From Eubacteriales bacterium (GTDB taxonomy: Bacteria; Bacillota; Clostridia; Lachnospirales; Lachnospiraceae), in the NCBI GenBank assembly GCA_030537195.1, contig JAUNOK010000003.1:62001-126000 (forward strand): 64,000 nt of DNA, written 5' to 3'. Shown in pieces: positions 1 to 10,105 of this stretch (position 1 is its first letter; every line of letters starts with the position of its first letter). The position numbers and the translations under genes were made by a program. The notes under the pieces are model-generated. The model was not told where the DNA came from and made no database searches. It was given only the letters and a program-made list of their open reading frames with translations.

Positions 1-1027
1 AAAGTTTTTCCATCTGCTCATCAGTTCCGATTGTAATTCTTAAATAATTATCAATAAGCGGCTGATTAAAATATCTGACAAATATGTTCTTTTCTTTAAG
101 CTTTTCAAATATTTCTTTAGCTGGAACACTCTTGTGTGTTGCAAATATAAAGTTAGCCTTAGAGTCTGGGAATGAGAATCCCAACTGTGAAAGTCTCTCC
201 TTAGCGTTCTCTCTGGTCTTAACTATCTTACCCACACACTCTTCAAAGTATTCTTTATCATTAACAGACTCAATACCATAGCTTATTGAAGTTCTGTTCA
301 TTGTGTATGAATTGAATGAGAATTTAACATCATTAAGAGCCTTAATAAGCTCTGGATTACCGAAGCAGTAACCTATTCTCATACCAGCCATTGAACGTGA
401 CTTAGAAAATGTCTGTACAACCAGAACATTTTCATACTTGTTGACAAGCTCCATTGCTGACTTTCCACCGAAATCAATATAAGCCTCATCAACAATAACA
501 ACTACGTCCTGATTATGCTTAATAATATCCTCAACCTTATCAAGTTCCATGTAAAGTGCTGTTGGAGCATTAGGGTTAGGGAATACCACACCACCATTCT
601 CCTTGTAATAATCTTCTGGAATTATATTAAAATCCTTATCCAGAGGCTGCTTCTCATATGGAATTCTGTAAAGGTCAGCCCATACACTGTAGAAAGAATA
701 TGAGATATTAGGGAACAGTATTGGCTTGTCTGAATTAAAGAATGTCAGGAAACACATTGACAATACGTCATCAGAACCAACTCCTACGAATACCTGATTA
801 TCATTCATTCCATAATAAGATGCAATTGCATGTACAAGGTCTGTAACCTCAGGATCCGGATAAAGTCTTAAATCACTGATATTCATTCTCTCTGCTGCCT
901 CAAGCACCTTAGGTGTTGGAGGATATGGATTCTCGTTAGTATTAAGCTTTACAACATCTTTAACCTTAGGCTGCTCTCCAGGCACATATGGTTCAACTCT
1001 TCTGATATTCTTCTCCCATGTCTTCAT
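1..1027 (-). CDS. hisC: Histidinol-phosphate aminotransferase (3' end beyond window)
   Basis: PLP-dependent enzyme converting imidazole-acetol phosphate to histidinol phosphate in histidine biosynthesis. Reading the minus strand from ATG at 1027 gives MKTWEKNIRRVEPYVPGEQP, then LNTNENPYPPTP (substrate-binding N-terminus of HisC), VIVDEAYIDF and QTFSKSRSMAG, whose Lys is the expected Schiff-base residue, followed by RIGYCFG. A GAGG Shine-Dalgarno precedes the ATG. The reading frame is still open at position 1, so the last few residues are missing. It starts 27 bp after the stop of the next aminotransferase and probably shares its transcript. No other his gene is in the window. The family assignment is firm; use on aromatic keto acids as well is possible, as is known for some HisC proteins. 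Confidence 0.9.
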   Translation of the reverse strand, partial: MKTWEKNIRRVEPYVPGEQPKVKDVVKLNTNENPYPPTPKVLEAAERMNISDLRLYPDPEVTDLVHAIASYYGMNDNQVFVGVGSDDVLSMCFLTFFNSDKPILFPNISYSFYSVWADLYRIPYEKQPLDKDFNIIPEDYYKENGGVVFPNPNAPTALYMELDKVEDIIKHNQDVVVIVDEAYIDFGGKSAMELVNKYENVLVVQTFSKSRSMAGMRIGYCFGNPELIKALNDVKFSFNSYTMNRTSISYGIESVNDKEYFEECVGKIVKTRENAKERLSQLGFSFPDSKANFIFATHKSVPAKEIFEKLKEKNIFVRYFNQPLIDNYLRITIGTDEQMEKL

Positions 1028-1054
1028 ATATACGTCCTCTTCTTTCACGAATAA

Positions 1055-2242
1055 TTATAATCCCATCTCTTTAGCAACTTCTGCAAAATGTGGTAATGAA
1101 TTAACAATTGTATCGTAAGATACACAATATGCAATTCTTACATATCCAGGGCATCCAAATGATGATGCAGGAACCATGAGGATATTGTGCTTCTTAGCTG
1201 CCTCGCAGAAAACATTCTCATCTTCAACAGGTGACTTTACGAAAAGATAGAAAGCACCCTCTGGCTTTACACACTCAAAGCCTAACTTTGTAAGACCTTC
1301 GTAGATTGCCTTTCTGTTCTTGTCATATGCTTCAAGATTAACCTGTGCATCAACACATTTTGCAACAACTCTCTGCATAAGCGAAGGTGCATTAACGAAT
1401 CCAAGAATTCTTGTAGCTACAGAAGCTGCTGACTTAACATCTTCTGAATCTGTAACCTCATCAGGAATAACAAGGTAGCCGATTCGCTCACCAGGGAGTG
1501 AAAGTGACTTGCTGTATGAGTAACCAACAATTGTATTGTCGTAATATTTAGTAAGATATGGAACATCAACTCCATCATAAGCCAACTCTCTGTATGGTTC
1601 ATCTGCGATTAAGTAAATCTCTGTTCCGAACTCTTTCTGCTTCTTATCCATGATAGCAGCCATCTTCTTGATAGTATCCTCTGAATATACAACACCTGTA
1701 GGGTTGTTAGGATTATTAACGATAACGGCTCTTGTCTTAGGTGTTATCTTAGCTTCGAACTCGTCAAGCTTAGGCTGAAAATCTACAGTATTAGGTGAAA
1801 CAACTACTAACTTTCCACCAAAATTGCTTACATAATTCCTATATTCACCAAAGAATGGTGCAAATGTCATTACTTCTTCACCCGGATTAAGTAAAGTCTT
1901 GAATATTGTGTTAAGTCCTCCTGCTGCTCCAACAGTCATTACAATATTAGTATGGTTAAAATGTGTTCCGAATCTCTTATTAAGTGACTCAGCTATTGTC
2001 TGTCTTACATCCTCATATCCTGCATTGCTCATGTATCCATGGATAAATGTTGACTCTTCATTATCAACTATGTCCTTAACTGCCTCGTTAACCTCTGCCG
2101 GTGCAGGTACATTAGGATTACCAAGTGAGAAATCATATACATTCTCTGCTCCGTATAACTTGGCAAGTCTGTTACCCTCCTCGAACATTGCACGGATTAC
2201 CGAACTGTTTTTTACTAAAGAAACCATTGAATCAGCTATCAT
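1055..2242 (-). CDS. Class I/II pyridoxal-phosphate aminotransferase
   Basis: Fold-type I aminotransferase of about 395 residues, likely acting on aspartate or another amino acid. Visible motifs are FSLGNPN near the N-terminus, NNPNNPTGVVYSE, the PLP-contacting IADEPYREL, and SYSKSLSLPGERIGY with the catalytic Lys near residue 245. An ATG at 2251 directly abuts GGGAGG with no spacing, so the ATG at 2242, nine bases after the Shine-Dalgarno, is the better start. It is followed by hisC in the same direction. A good promoter (TTGTAA, 17 bp, TATAAT) lies upstream. Substrate cannot be read from the sequence; aspartate aminotransferase-like is the best guess. Confidence 0.85.
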   Translation of the reverse strand: MIADSMVSLVKNSSVIRAMFEEGNRLAKLYGAENVYDFSLGNPNVPAPAEVNEAVKDIVDNEESTFIHGYMSNAGYEDVRQTIAESLNKRFGTHFNHTNIVMTVGAAGGLNTIFKTLLNPGEEVMTFAPFFGEYRNYVSNFGGKLVVVSPNTVDFQPKLDEFEAKITPKTRAVIVNNPNNPTGVVYSEDTIKKMAAIMDKKQKEFGTEIYLIADEPYRELAYDGVDVPYLTKYYDNTIVGYSYSKSLSLPGERIGYLVIPDEVTDSEDVKSAASVATRILGFVNAPSLMQRVVAKCVDAQVNLEAYDKNRKAIYEGLTKLGFECVKPEGAFYLFVKSPVEDENVFCEAAKKHNILMVPASSFGCPGYVRIAYCVSYDTIVNSLPHFAEVAKEMGL

Positions 2243-2273
2243 TGTCTGCATCCTCCCAAAAAAATATGACTAC

Positions 2274-2302
2274 ATTATAATCAAATTCGTTTGATTTTAC
2301 AA
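2274..2302 (-). promoter_or_regulatory. Promoter of the aminotransferase-hisC transcript
   Basis: On the minus strand, -35 TTGTAA (2297-2302) and -10 TATAAT (2274-2279) are separated by 17 bp. The element interleaves with a plus-strand promoter for the glycosyltransferase pair, so the two transcripts probably compete or are co-regulated. Confidence 0.6.
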
Positions 2303-2319
2303 CTTTCAATAGATATAAT
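2291..2319 (+). promoter_or_regulatory. Promoter of the glycosyltransferase pair
   Basis: Plus-strand -35 TTGATT (2291-2296), 17 bp spacer, -10 TATAAT (2314-2319), about 55 bp upstream of the GT-C-like gene start. It overlaps the divergent aminotransferase promoter. Confidence 0.5.
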
Positions 2320-2372
2320 CATATGCTATTATTTAGATTAGTATTTCATTAATGCCAACGGGGAGGAATATC

Positions 2373-4073
2373 ATGTCTAAAGTTCTTTATTCAGTATACA
2401 GATATATTGTTTTAGGTCTGTTTCTTGTCATTAATATCTGGCTGTTTCTGTTAAGCATTTTCAGTACAAGCAGACTGACATCTGATGCAAGTGAACGGAC
2501 TTATTACACAGGAGACCATGCATGGCTTCATGTAATCATACTTGCAATTCTTATTGCTGCCGTCTTTTATCTTGTAAGGAAGAACATTTTTACCAGAATT
2601 AACAGCTATCTTACCAATAACGAGAAAGCATTTATACGAATCCGCAATATATGTCTTATCATAATTGGTATAAGCGGGGCTGCATGGGTTCTGCTTACAC
2701 AGAGTACTGCCGGTGCTGACCAGTATTATGTTCTTAATGCAGCGAGGGGTCTCAGAAACGGCGATTATTCTGCATTCCAGTATAATGGCTATATTGCAAA
2801 ATACACTAACCAGATTGGGCTTTTGTTCATTGAATACATTATAGGATTCATCGTTGGTGACTATAATTACTTATTCTGGCAGCTTCTTAATGTTGTGATG
2901 ATAGTATTCACATACAAGATGTTTTCTGACATCCTCGGACTTTTAAAGCTTCCGCGTATAGCAAGCCTTTTCACTATTATACTGGGAATTCTGTTTTTCC
3001 CATGGACGCTCTACAGCGTATTCATATATGGCAATGTTGCAGGATTATTCTTTGCCACTGCATCATTCAAATACACAATACTTTTTATTGACAGACTTAA
3101 AGAATTTAACAGTCTTAAGATTTCATATATTGTTATAAGTGCTGTTTCCATGATGTTAAGCGTTATGGTTAAGAATAATTATCTTATATTCATGATTGCA
3201 CTTATTATCTATACTATTGCGGAAACTCTCAGACACCAAAATATCCAGATTATCCTTGTTACATGTGCCGTAATTGCCGGATTTGCAATTCAGGCTGTTG
3301 TTCCAAAGCTTGTTGTCGAAAAGATTTCCGGCTGTAATCTTAACAATGGTGCTTCAAGCTGGACATGGATTGCAATGGGACTTCACCCATCTGACAGCAA
3401 TGTTTATGCGGATGGATGGTACAGCGGAAGAATTGCCGCATTTTACGAGAATAACGATTATGATACCAGGAAGGAAGCAGAAGCGTCTAAAGCAGAGATT
3501 AAAGGTTATATTGACACTTATAAGAGTGATCACAGCGCATTTGTATCTTTTCTTTCAAAAAAGGTTGCCTCTCAGTGGAACAACCCTGAATTCCAGTGTT
3601 TCTGGATAACCAATGTGCGAGGCAGCAACATTGAGAAAAGTGTTATAATATCAGAGATACTTTCTTTAGAAGGAAGCACTCCTTTCATTGCATTCCTTAA
3701 TATAATGCAGAGTATTATTTTATTTGGAAGCATGCTTTATGCCATCAATGCGCTTATTGGTGGTACTTTTGCTGGTGCTACTGTACTTCCTCTTACATTC
3801 ATTGGTGGATTCATATTCCATCTGTTCTGGGAGGGCAAATGCCAGTACACACTTCCTTATTTCATGCTGTTACTGCCTCTTAGCATTATTGGTTTTTATA
3901 GTATGGCAAAGAGACTGGCACATGTTACAGCAAAGCATTTATACAAATGTGGTGTATTCGCTGTAATTCTTTTATTCATAACGATTATATTCAACCGTTT
4001 TACTATTCTTAATCAGGATGATAAGAGTTATAAGCAGTACAGGGAATACACTATCGAACAACAAAAACTTTAA
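2373..4073 (+). CDS. Polytopic membrane protein, probable GT-C glycosyltransferase
   Basis: Integral membrane protein of 566 residues with about a dozen hydrophobic segments. The first extracytoplasmic loop carries the acidic sequence STAGADQYYV, as expected for GT-C enzymes (GT39-like) that use polyprenyl-phosphate sugars. The ATG at 2373 follows GGGAGG at 2361-2366, so I prefer it over the ATG at 2352. The stop is 12 bp before a GtrB/DPM1-like gene that would make the polyprenyl-phosphate donor. Together they fit a two-gene module that decorates a surface polymer or glycoprotein. No named family is recognised with certainty, and the acceptor is unknown. Confidence 0.65.
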   Translation: MSKVLYSVYRYIVLGLFLVINIWLFLLSIFSTSRLTSDASERTYYTGDHAWLHVIILAILIAAVFYLVRKNIFTRINSYLTNNEKAFIRIRNICLIIIGISGAAWVLLTQSTAGADQYYVLNAARGLRNGDYSAFQYNGYIAKYTNQIGLLFIEYIIGFIVGDYNYLFWQLLNVVMIVFTYKMFSDILGLLKLPRIASLFTIILGILFFPWTLYSVFIYGNVAGLFFATASFKYTILFIDRLKEFNSLKISYIVISAVSMMLSVMVKNNYLIFMIALIIYTIAETLRHQNIQIILVTCAVIAGFAIQAVVPKLVVEKISGCNLNNGASSWTWIAMGLHPSDSNVYADGWYSGRIAAFYENNDYDTRKEAEASKAEIKGYIDTYKSDHSAFVSFLSKKVASQWNNPEFQCFWITNVRGSNIEKSVIISEILSLEGSTPFIAFLNIMQSIILFGSMLYAINALIGGTFAGATVLPLTFIGGFIFHLFWEGKCQYTLPYFMLLLPLSIIGFYSMAKRLAHVTAKHLYKCGVFAVILLFITIIFNRFTILNQDDKSYKQYREYTIEQQKL

Positions 4074-4085
4074 CGGGAGGTTTTT

Positions 4086-5066
4086 ATGAACAGACCTGAT
4101 TGTTTATATATTGTAATTCCATGCTACAACGAGGAACAGGTTCTGCCTATTACTTCAGGCATGTTTCTTGATGAACTTAAATATCTTATCAATGCAGGGA
4201 AAATCAGTCCTGACAGCAGAATTATGTTTGTCAATGATGGCAGTTCGGACAGCACATGGGATATTATTACGGATTTATCAAAGAAGGATGAACATTTTAT
4301 CGGAATAAGCCAGAGCCGTAACCGCGGACACCAGAGCAGCGTTCTTGCTGGTCTTATTGAAGCTTCCAGATATGCTGATATGACTATTTCCATAGATTGT
4401 GATGGTCAGGACGATATTCATGCAATGGAGAATATGGTTGACGCTTACCATGACGGCTGCGATATTGTATATGGCGTGCGTAATGACCGTTCTACTGATA
4501 CATTTTTTAAAAGAAACACAGCCAAAGGCTTCTATAAAATCATGGCAAAGCTTGGGGCAGAAACTGTGTATAATCATGCCGATTACAGGCTTTTATCAAA
4601 ACGCGTGATTAATGAGCTGGCACAATTTAAAGAAACTAACCTGTATCTTCGCGGGCTTATCCCGCTTGTCGGTTTCAAGAGTACAAGCGTATATTATTCA
4701 AGAAATGAACGCCTTGCCGGAAAATCACACTATCCTTTCAGCAAAATGCTTAATCTTGCCCTAAACGGCATAACAAGCCTTAGTGTTAAACCACTAAGAA
4801 TCGTTATGTCGCTCGGAATTATTGTCTCTATCATCAGCTTTATTGGTGTTATATGGGCTGTCGTTGACAACCTGCTTGGCAACACTGTCACCGGCTGGGC
4901 AAGTACTGTATGTATTGTATGCTTCATGGGCGGCATACAGCTTATGTGCCTTGGCGTTATCGGGGAGTACATCGGGAAGATATATATGGAGGTCAAGCAC
5001 AGACCTCGGTTTATAATCAGTGAAAGGACGTATGATGAGAAGGAAAAGAATCCTCATTTCTATTAA
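4086..5066 (+). CDS. GtrB/DPM1-like family 2 glycosyltransferase
   Basis: Protein of 326 residues with an N-terminal GT-A domain (IVIPCYNEEQVLP, FVNDGSSDST, SQSRNRGHQSSVLAG, and SIDCDGQDD as the DXD-type site) and two C-terminal membrane helices (about 235-265 and 275-300). This is the architecture of bactoprenol-phosphate glucosyl/mannosyltransferases such as GtrB and YkoT/CsbB. It would load a sugar onto undecaprenyl phosphate at the inner membrane face. GGGAGG sits 6 bases before the ATG. It is co-transcribed with the preceding GT-C-like protein, the probable consumer of the lipid-linked sugar. Confidence 0.85.
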   Translation: MNRPDCLYIVIPCYNEEQVLPITSGMFLDELKYLINAGKISPDSRIMFVNDGSSDSTWDIITDLSKKDEHFIGISQSRNRGHQSSVLAGLIEASRYADMTISIDCDGQDDIHAMENMVDAYHDGCDIVYGVRNDRSTDTFFKRNTAKGFYKIMAKLGAETVYNHADYRLLSKRVINELAQFKETNLYLRGLIPLVGFKSTSVYYSRNERLAGKSHYPFSKMLNLALNGITSLSVKPLRIVMSLGIIVSIISFIGVIWAVVDNLLGNTVTGWASTVCIVCFMGGIQLMCLGVIGEYIGKIYMEVKHRPRFIISERTYDEKEKNPHFY

Positions 5067-5095
5067 TTTCTGCAAAAATTCTTCTTCAAAACAAA

Positions 5096-5141
5096 AAAAT
5101 ACCTATAAGAAGTCTTTCAATCGACTCCTTATAGGTATTTT
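5096..5141. terminator. Bidirectional terminator between convergent genes
   Basis: Perfect 14-bp inverted repeat (AAAATACCTATAAG at 5096-5109 and its complement at 5128-5141) with an 18-base loop, flanked by A and T runs. It would end the plus-strand glycosyltransferase transcript and the minus-strand pentose operon. It is also one copy of the 34-bp hairpin family described separately. Confidence 0.75.
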
Positions 5142-5220
5142 CATCATCATTTTATATCTATCTTAATAGTCAAGTTCAAAATCTGCCTATAAGACATATA
5201 CATTAGCATCTTTTTATAGG
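5102..5220. repeat. Two 34-35 bp CCTATAA...TTATAGG hairpins
   Basis: Two short palindromic units, 5102-5135 and 5186-5220, start with CCTATAAGA and end with TATAGG, with starts 84 bp apart. Two further units of the same size occur at 31510-31543 and 31584-31618. The copies at 5102 and 31584 also share CTTTCAA and TCGACT inside the loop, so they look related by descent rather than by chance. Confidence 0.55.
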
Positions 5221-5227
5221 TAAACGA

Positions 5228-6364
5228 CTACTCCACCCCATCAATAAATCTGGCGACAAAGCTTAATGCTGCTCCCAGCTCTGACTTTCTGCCGCCGCCA
5301 TCGGATATTCTTAAATACTCTGCATCCGTATCAAATGAATAATCATTAACAAGACGTTCTTTAATACTATCCTCATATCGCTTAAGATATGGTGCAACTG
5401 TTCCACCGAGGACAATATCGCAGTCCATCATGGTGTATATGTTATTAATTCCAAGTGCCAGATTGTCCATATACTCATCTAAGACATTTACACTGTCATT
5501 ATTTCCCTGCGCTGCCAGCTCAAAGAAATTATTAAGTGTCATATCCTGCTCTGATGATAACACTTTCTCTGAAACATATGCCTCAAGGCAGCCCTTCTTG
5601 CCACACAGACACTCTTTTCCTCCTGGATGAATAACCATATGTCCGAATTCACCGCCACGGTTATGAACACCACTTCGTATTGCAGATGCATTAATATATG
5701 CACCTCCGACACCTTCACCAAGCATGATATATATCTTCTCATCCTCAGGTTTTCCATTAAGCCAGTGGTCTGCATAAGCCTCTGCCCTTGCATCATTCAT
5801 GACTATTGAAGGGTAACCGATAGCTGATGTAAGCTTTGTAAGGTCATAGTTCTTAACTTTTAATGGAGGGGCTGAGATAAGAATCTGCTTATTATCATCC
5901 AGTATTCCAGGAACTGTAATTCCGACTCCCAGAATGTCATCTGCACCCGAACCTGCATAATCCACGGCATGTCTTACTGCTTCAGACATTTTCTCAATAT
6001 ATGCACTACCTTTGCTAAAATGTGCTTTAACAACCATACTGTATATAATCTGACCCTTAAGTCCGACTATATCTACATTAATATGGTCAGCTTTAACATT
6101 AACACTTACAGCCTTTTTTGCATTATTGTTAATAGTAATTGCCTGAGCCCTTCTCCCACCTGTTGAATTGAAATTACCAACGTATTCTATAAGTCTTTCC
6201 TCCATCAGCATCTTAAGATTCTGATTGACAGTCGGGAGTGACAGACCTAACTTGTCTGCTATCTCCTGCCTTGATATCTTATCAGAATTATATATCAGCC
6301 TGAATATGCGGTTTTTATTAAGTTTCTTAACATCTGTGTTAGTTAGTTTCTGTGATGAATTCAT
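5228..6364 (-). CDS. ROK-family transcriptional repressor (XylR-like)
   Basis: 378-residue regulator with an N-terminal winged helix-turn-helix (about 30-55, ISRQEIADKLGLSLPTVNQN) and a ROK sugar-kinase-like domain containing the zinc site GHMVIHPGGKECLCGKKGCLE (about 242-262). ROK repressors of this build, such as XylR, respond to xylose or glucose. The ATG at 6364 follows AGAGG; the preceding TTG is less likely. It is the last gene of the isomerase-xylulokinase-transaldolase operon, so autoregulation by a pentose is the simple inference. I did not find a clear palindromic operator at the operon promoter. Confidence 0.85.
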   Translation of the reverse strand: MNSSQKLTNTDVKKLNKNRIFRLIYNSDKISRQEIADKLGLSLPTVNQNLKMLMEERLIEYVGNFNSTGGRRAQAITINNNAKKAVSVNVKADHINVDIVGLKGQIIYSMVVKAHFSKGSAYIEKMSEAVRHAVDYAGSGADDILGVGITVPGILDDNKQILISAPPLKVKNYDLTKLTSAIGYPSIVMNDARAEAYADHWLNGKPEDEKIYIMLGEGVGGAYINASAIRSGVHNRGGEFGHMVIHPGGKECLCGKKGCLEAYVSEKVLSSEQDMTLNNFFELAAQGNNDSVNVLDEYMDNLALGINNIYTMMDCDIVLGGTVAPYLKRYEDSIKERLVNDYSFDTDAEYLRISDGGGRKSELGAALSFVARFIDGVE

Positions 6365-6409
6365 CAATTACCTCTCGCCTGATTCCGGTTAACTTGTGTG
6401 TCAGCTATA

Positions 6410-7063
6410 TTATTCTCCAAATACAGCAATATAATCTTTCTTGAATTTCTCAATTCCTGCATCTGTAAGCGGATGATGAACCATCTGCTCAATTACCTTA
6501 TATGGTACAGTTGCAATGTCAGCTCCTGCAAGTGCGCAGTCAGTAATATGTATTGGATTTCTTACGCTTGCACAGATAATCTCTGTCTGGAGATCATAGT
6601 TAGCAAATATATCTGCAATATCCTGAATAAGATTAATTCCCGGCTGTGATATATCATCAAGTCTTCCAAGGAATGGTGATACATATGCAGCGCCTGCTCT
6701 TGCTGCAAGAAGTGCCTGATTAGCTGAGAATATTAATGTAACATTAACCTTTATTCCCTCAGATGATAACACTTTAGTAGCCTTAAGGCCTTCAACTGTC
6801 ATAGGAATCTTAACAACCATATTAGGGTGGATTGCTGCAATCTCTCTTCCCTCTTTAATCATTCCTTCTGCGTCCTCTGTAGTAGCCTTAACCTCTCCAC
6901 TTATAGGTCCGTCAACAATAGAAGTAATCTCCTTAATAACTTCCTTGAAATCTCTTCCTTCCTTAGCGATAAGAGATGGGTTAGTAGTTACACCACAGAT
7001 AACTCCCATGTCATTAGCCTTACGGATATCCTCTACATTTGCAGTATCAATAAAAAACTTCAT
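6410..7063 (-). CDS. Transaldolase / fructose-6-phosphate aldolase-like protein
   Basis: 217-residue small-type transaldolase of the TalC/Fsa subfamily. It starts [13 protein letters not shown], then [13 protein letters not shown], and carries the Schiff-base Lys in NMVVKIPMT, plus [20 protein letters not shown] and SPFLGRLDD. Transaldolases of this size are about 215 residues, matching the start at 7063 behind AAGGAGG rather than the TTG-type start at 7087. It would connect pentose phosphates to glycolysis in the pentose phosphate pathway. It sits 20 bp downstream of xylulokinase. True transaldolase versus Fsa activity cannot be settled by eye; the pentose context favours transaldolase. Confidence 0.88.
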   Translation of the reverse strand: MKFFIDTANVEDIRKANDMGVICGVTTNPSLIAKEGRDFKEVIKEITSIVDGPISGEVKATTEDAEGMIKEGREIAAIHPNMVVKIPMTVEGLKATKVLSSEGIKVNVTLIFSANQALLAARAGAAYVSPFLGRLDDISQPGINLIQDIADIFANYDLQTEIICASVRNPIHITDCALAGADIATVPYKVIEQMVHHPLTDAGIEKFKKDYIAVFGE

Positions 7064-7083
7064 AATAAAATCCTCCTTATTAA

Positions 7084-8562
7084 TCACTTATTAATTGTTC
7101 TGAATACATTCTTCATTGCCGGATAGATACATCTGAATCTGTTGTACTTATCCTCGTATCTTTCTATTATCTTCTCGTCCGGTCTGATTGTCTTTCGTAC
7201 TTTAACGAGAGCATTAGACGCTTCTTCAACGCAATTATACTCCCCGGCTGCAACCATGGCAAGCATTGCTGCCCCCATAGCTGGGCCTTCCTCTGATTCT
7301 AACAGTTCCACAGGAATTCCAAGTACATTAGCCATTATCTTACACCACAGCTCTGATTTGGCGCCACCGCCGCACATACGGGTTGACTCTACCTTAATAC
7401 CGAGACTCTTTGCAACCTCGAAGCAGTCTCTTATTGCAAATGCAACGCCTTCCAGAACTGCCTGAGTCATGTCCTTGCGTTCTGTGTCCATTGTCATTCC
7501 TGTAAATGTGCCTCTTGCAAATTCATCATTGTGTGGAGACCTCTCGCCCATAAGATATGGCAGGAAATATACATTATTATTGCCAAGGTCATCATCTGTT
7601 ATCTGTGACTGTTCTCCTGCATAATCATTAGTTCCAAGTATCTTGTCCATCCACCAGCCATTAGCTGAGGCTGCACTTAATATACAACCCATAAGGTGAT
7701 ATCTTCCATCTGCATGTGCGAAAGAATGAAGTGCATTATTGGAATCTACTCCGAATTCCTTGCTGGAAATGAATATTGTTCCGCTTGTTCCTAATGAAAC
7801 ATTGCAGTGTCCGTCACCGACAGTTCCTGTTCCTACTGCCGCCGCTGCATTATCCCCTGCACCAGCAGCAACAATCACTTCACTGCCTATTCCAAGTTCA
7901 TCTGCAATATCTTTCTTTACAATGCCAACGCACTCGCTGCTTTCAAATATCTTAGGCATCTGGTTCTTAGTAACTCCACATATATCAAGCATCTGACTAG
8001 ACCAATTTCTGTTCTTTACATCAAAAAGTAACATTCCAGAAGCATCTGACACATCTGTGCAATGCACGCCTGTAAGACGATATGCTATGTAATCTTTTGG
8101 AAGCATTATCTTGTCTACCTTAGCAAAATTATCCGGTTCATTCTCCTTCACCCACAATATCTTAGGTGCTGTGAAACCTGCAAATGCTATATTGGCTGTA
8201 TATTCTGATAACTTATCCCTGCCTATCACTTCATTAAGGTACTCGCACTGTTTCGTTGTTCTTCCGTCATTCCATAAAATAGCCGGTCTTATCACCTCAT
8301 CATTCTTATCAAGAATAACAAGTCCGTGCATCTGTCCTCCAAAGCTGATACCACCAACGGCTGATTTATCCTGTCCGTCAAGCAGTTCTTTCATGCCTTC
8401 TATACAGGCATTATACCAGTCATATGGATTCTGCTCTGACCAGCCAGCCTTAGGAAAATCAATCGGATAACTCTTAGAAACATTTGCAATAATATGTCCT
8501 GCCGTATCCATAAGAACAAGCTTTACCGATGAAGTACCAAGGTCAATTCCTATATAATTCAT
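7084..8562 (-). CDS. xylB: Xylulokinase (FGGY family)
   Basis: 492-residue carbohydrate kinase phosphorylating D-xylulose to xylulose 5-phosphate. It begins [19 protein letters not shown] (ATP-binding phosphate-1 motif), includes [11 protein letters not shown] and ILWNDGRT typical of xylulokinases, [15 protein letters not shown], and the FGGY C-terminal signature [20 protein letters not shown]. The start at 8562 behind AAAGGAGA matches the family; an upstream extension to 8595 is unsupported. It lies between the FucI/AraA-superfamily isomerase and transaldolase genes, with gaps of 42 bp and 20 bp. Confidence 0.92.
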   Translation of the reverse strand: MNYIGIDLGTSSVKLVLMDTAGHIIANVSKSYPIDFPKAGWSEQNPYDWYNACIEGMKELLDGQDKSAVGGISFGGQMHGLVILDKNDEVIRPAILWNDGRTTKQCEYLNEVIGRDKLSEYTANIAFAGFTAPKILWVKENEPDNFAKVDKIMLPKDYIAYRLTGVHCTDVSDASGMLLFDVKNRNWSSQMLDICGVTKNQMPKIFESSECVGIVKKDIADELGIGSEVIVAAGAGDNAAAAVGTGTVGDGHCNVSLGTSGTIFISSKEFGVDSNNALHSFAHADGRYHLMGCILSAASANGWWMDKILGTNDYAGEQSQITDDDLGNNNVYFLPYLMGERSPHNDEFARGTFTGMTMDTERKDMTQAVLEGVAFAIRDCFEVAKSLGIKVESTRMCGGGAKSELWCKIMANVLGIPVELLESEEGPAMGAAMLAMVAAGEYNCVEEASNALVKVRKTIRPDEKIIERYEDKYNRFRCIYPAMKNVFRTINK

Positions 8563-8604
8563 ACCAGTCTCCTTTCCACAATCATATATCTGCACTGAGT
8601 CTGT

Positions 8605-10089
8605 TTATGCAAATGGGTTCTCACTCTTGTAAAGCATGCCCTTAGGCTGGTTGAATGACACATCCTCAACGCCGATATACTTAAACACATCAAAAAGTGT
8701 CTTTCCAAAATGTCCGAATGCAACAGCACCATGATGTGGGAAGTTGCCTTCAATAAGCACATGTCTGTAGAATCTTCCCATCTCTGGAATTGCAAATATT
8801 CCTATTGCACCAAATGAACGTGTTCTTACAGGAAGAACTTCGCCCTGTGCTATATAAGCAGCAAGCTTGTTATCTGATGAATTCTGAAGTCTGAAAAATG
8901 TTATATCTCCCGGAACGATATCTCCCTCAAGTGTACCATTTGTTACCTCTTCAGGAAGTGAACGCGCCATAATCATCTGGTTTCTCATCTCGCAGAATGA
9001 CAATTTGCTTGATGCAGTGTTGCCACAGTGGAATCCCATAAATGTGTCCTTCTGTGTGTAAGCATATCTGCCGGCAATATCTTCATTGTAGATATCTGCC
9101 GGAACTGTATTATTAATATCAAGAAGTGTAACAATATCATCACTTACAACTTCTCCGATGAATTCACTTAACGCACCATATATATCAACCTCACATGATA
9201 CAGGTATTCCTCTTGATGTAAGTCTTGAATTAACATAACAAGGAACACAACCGAACTGTGTCTGGAATGCTGGCCAGCATTTACCTGCTACTGCAACATA
9301 TTTTCTTGAACCCTTATGTGATTCAACCCAGTCAGTTAATGTAAGCTCATACTGTGCAAGTTTGCTTAAGATTTCCGGCTTTTTATTACCTGCGCCAAGC
9401 TCTCTCTCCATATCCTTAACTACATCAGGAATTCTTTCATCTCCTGCATGTTTATTAAAGCTCTCGAACAGATCAAGCTCTGAATTTTCCTCAATCTCAA
9501 CTCCAAGATTGTATAAACCTGCAATTGGTGCATTACATGCAAGGAAATTGTTAGGTCTTGGACCAAAGCTGATAATCTTAAGATTGCTTAATGCGTATAC
9601 AGCCTTTGCTACAGGTATGAATTCATGAATCATGTCAGCACATTCTTCTGCTGTTCCGACAGGATACTCAGGAATATATGCCTTAACTCCACGAAGCTTA
9701 AGATTGTAGCTTGCGTTAAGCATTCCGCAGTAAGCATCTCCTCTTCCCTGAACAAGACCGCCATTAGCTGATGTCTCCTCTGCTGCCGCAATGAACATCT
9801 TAGGTCCGTCAAAATTCTTGGCAAGCATTGTCTCAGCAATCTCCGGTCCGAAGTTACCAAGATATACACAGAGTGCATTACATCCTGCTTTCTTGATATC
9901 CTCAAGTGCCTGCATCATATGTATCTCACTCTCAACAATACATACTGGACATTCATAGATATCATCCTTGCCGTACTTTGCTTCATATGCCTTTACAAGA
10001 TTCTGTCTTCTTGTAACTGAAAGTGATTCTGGAAAGCAGTCTCTTGAAACTGCTACAATACCGATTTTCATAACTGGTGTATTATTCAT
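8605..10089 (-). CDS. FucI/AraA-superfamily sugar isomerase
   Basis: 494-residue protein of the L-fucose/L-arabinose isomerase superfamily (COG2407-type). The N-terminal half has the Rossmann-like substrate domain; the C-terminal half holds candidate metal ligands E300 (VSCEVDIYGAL), D324 (LLDINN) and a His near 452 (GNFPHHGAVAFGH), matching the Glu-Asp-His set of FucI. The start at 10089 follows AGGAG. It lies 16 bp after the DUF4867 gene and directly before xylulokinase, where xylA would be expected. I infer that it feeds an isomerised pentose to XylB, but its true substrate is not shown by the sequence. Confidence 0.75.
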   Translation of the reverse strand: MNNTPVMKIGIVAVSRDCFPESLSVTRRQNLVKAYEAKYGKDDIYECPVCIVESEIHMMQALEDIKKAGCNALCVYLGNFGPEIAETMLAKNFDGPKMFIAAAEETSANGGLVQGRGDAYCGMLNASYNLKLRGVKAYIPEYPVGTAEECADMIHEFIPVAKAVYALSNLKIISFGPRPNNFLACNAPIAGLYNLGVEIEENSELDLFESFNKHAGDERIPDVVKDMERELGAGNKKPEILSKLAQYELTLTDWVESHKGSRKYVAVAGKCWPAFQTQFGCVPCYVNSRLTSRGIPVSCEVDIYGALSEFIGEVVSDDIVTLLDINNTVPADIYNEDIAGRYAYTQKDTFMGFHCGNTASSKLSFCEMRNQMIMARSLPEEVTNGTLEGDIVPGDITFFRLQNSSDNKLAAYIAQGEVLPVRTRSFGAIGIFAIPEMGRFYRHVLIEGNFPHHGAVAFGHFGKTLFDVFKYIGVEDVSFNQPKGMLYKSENPFA

Positions 10090-10105
10090 AATTATCTCCT
10101 TTTGC

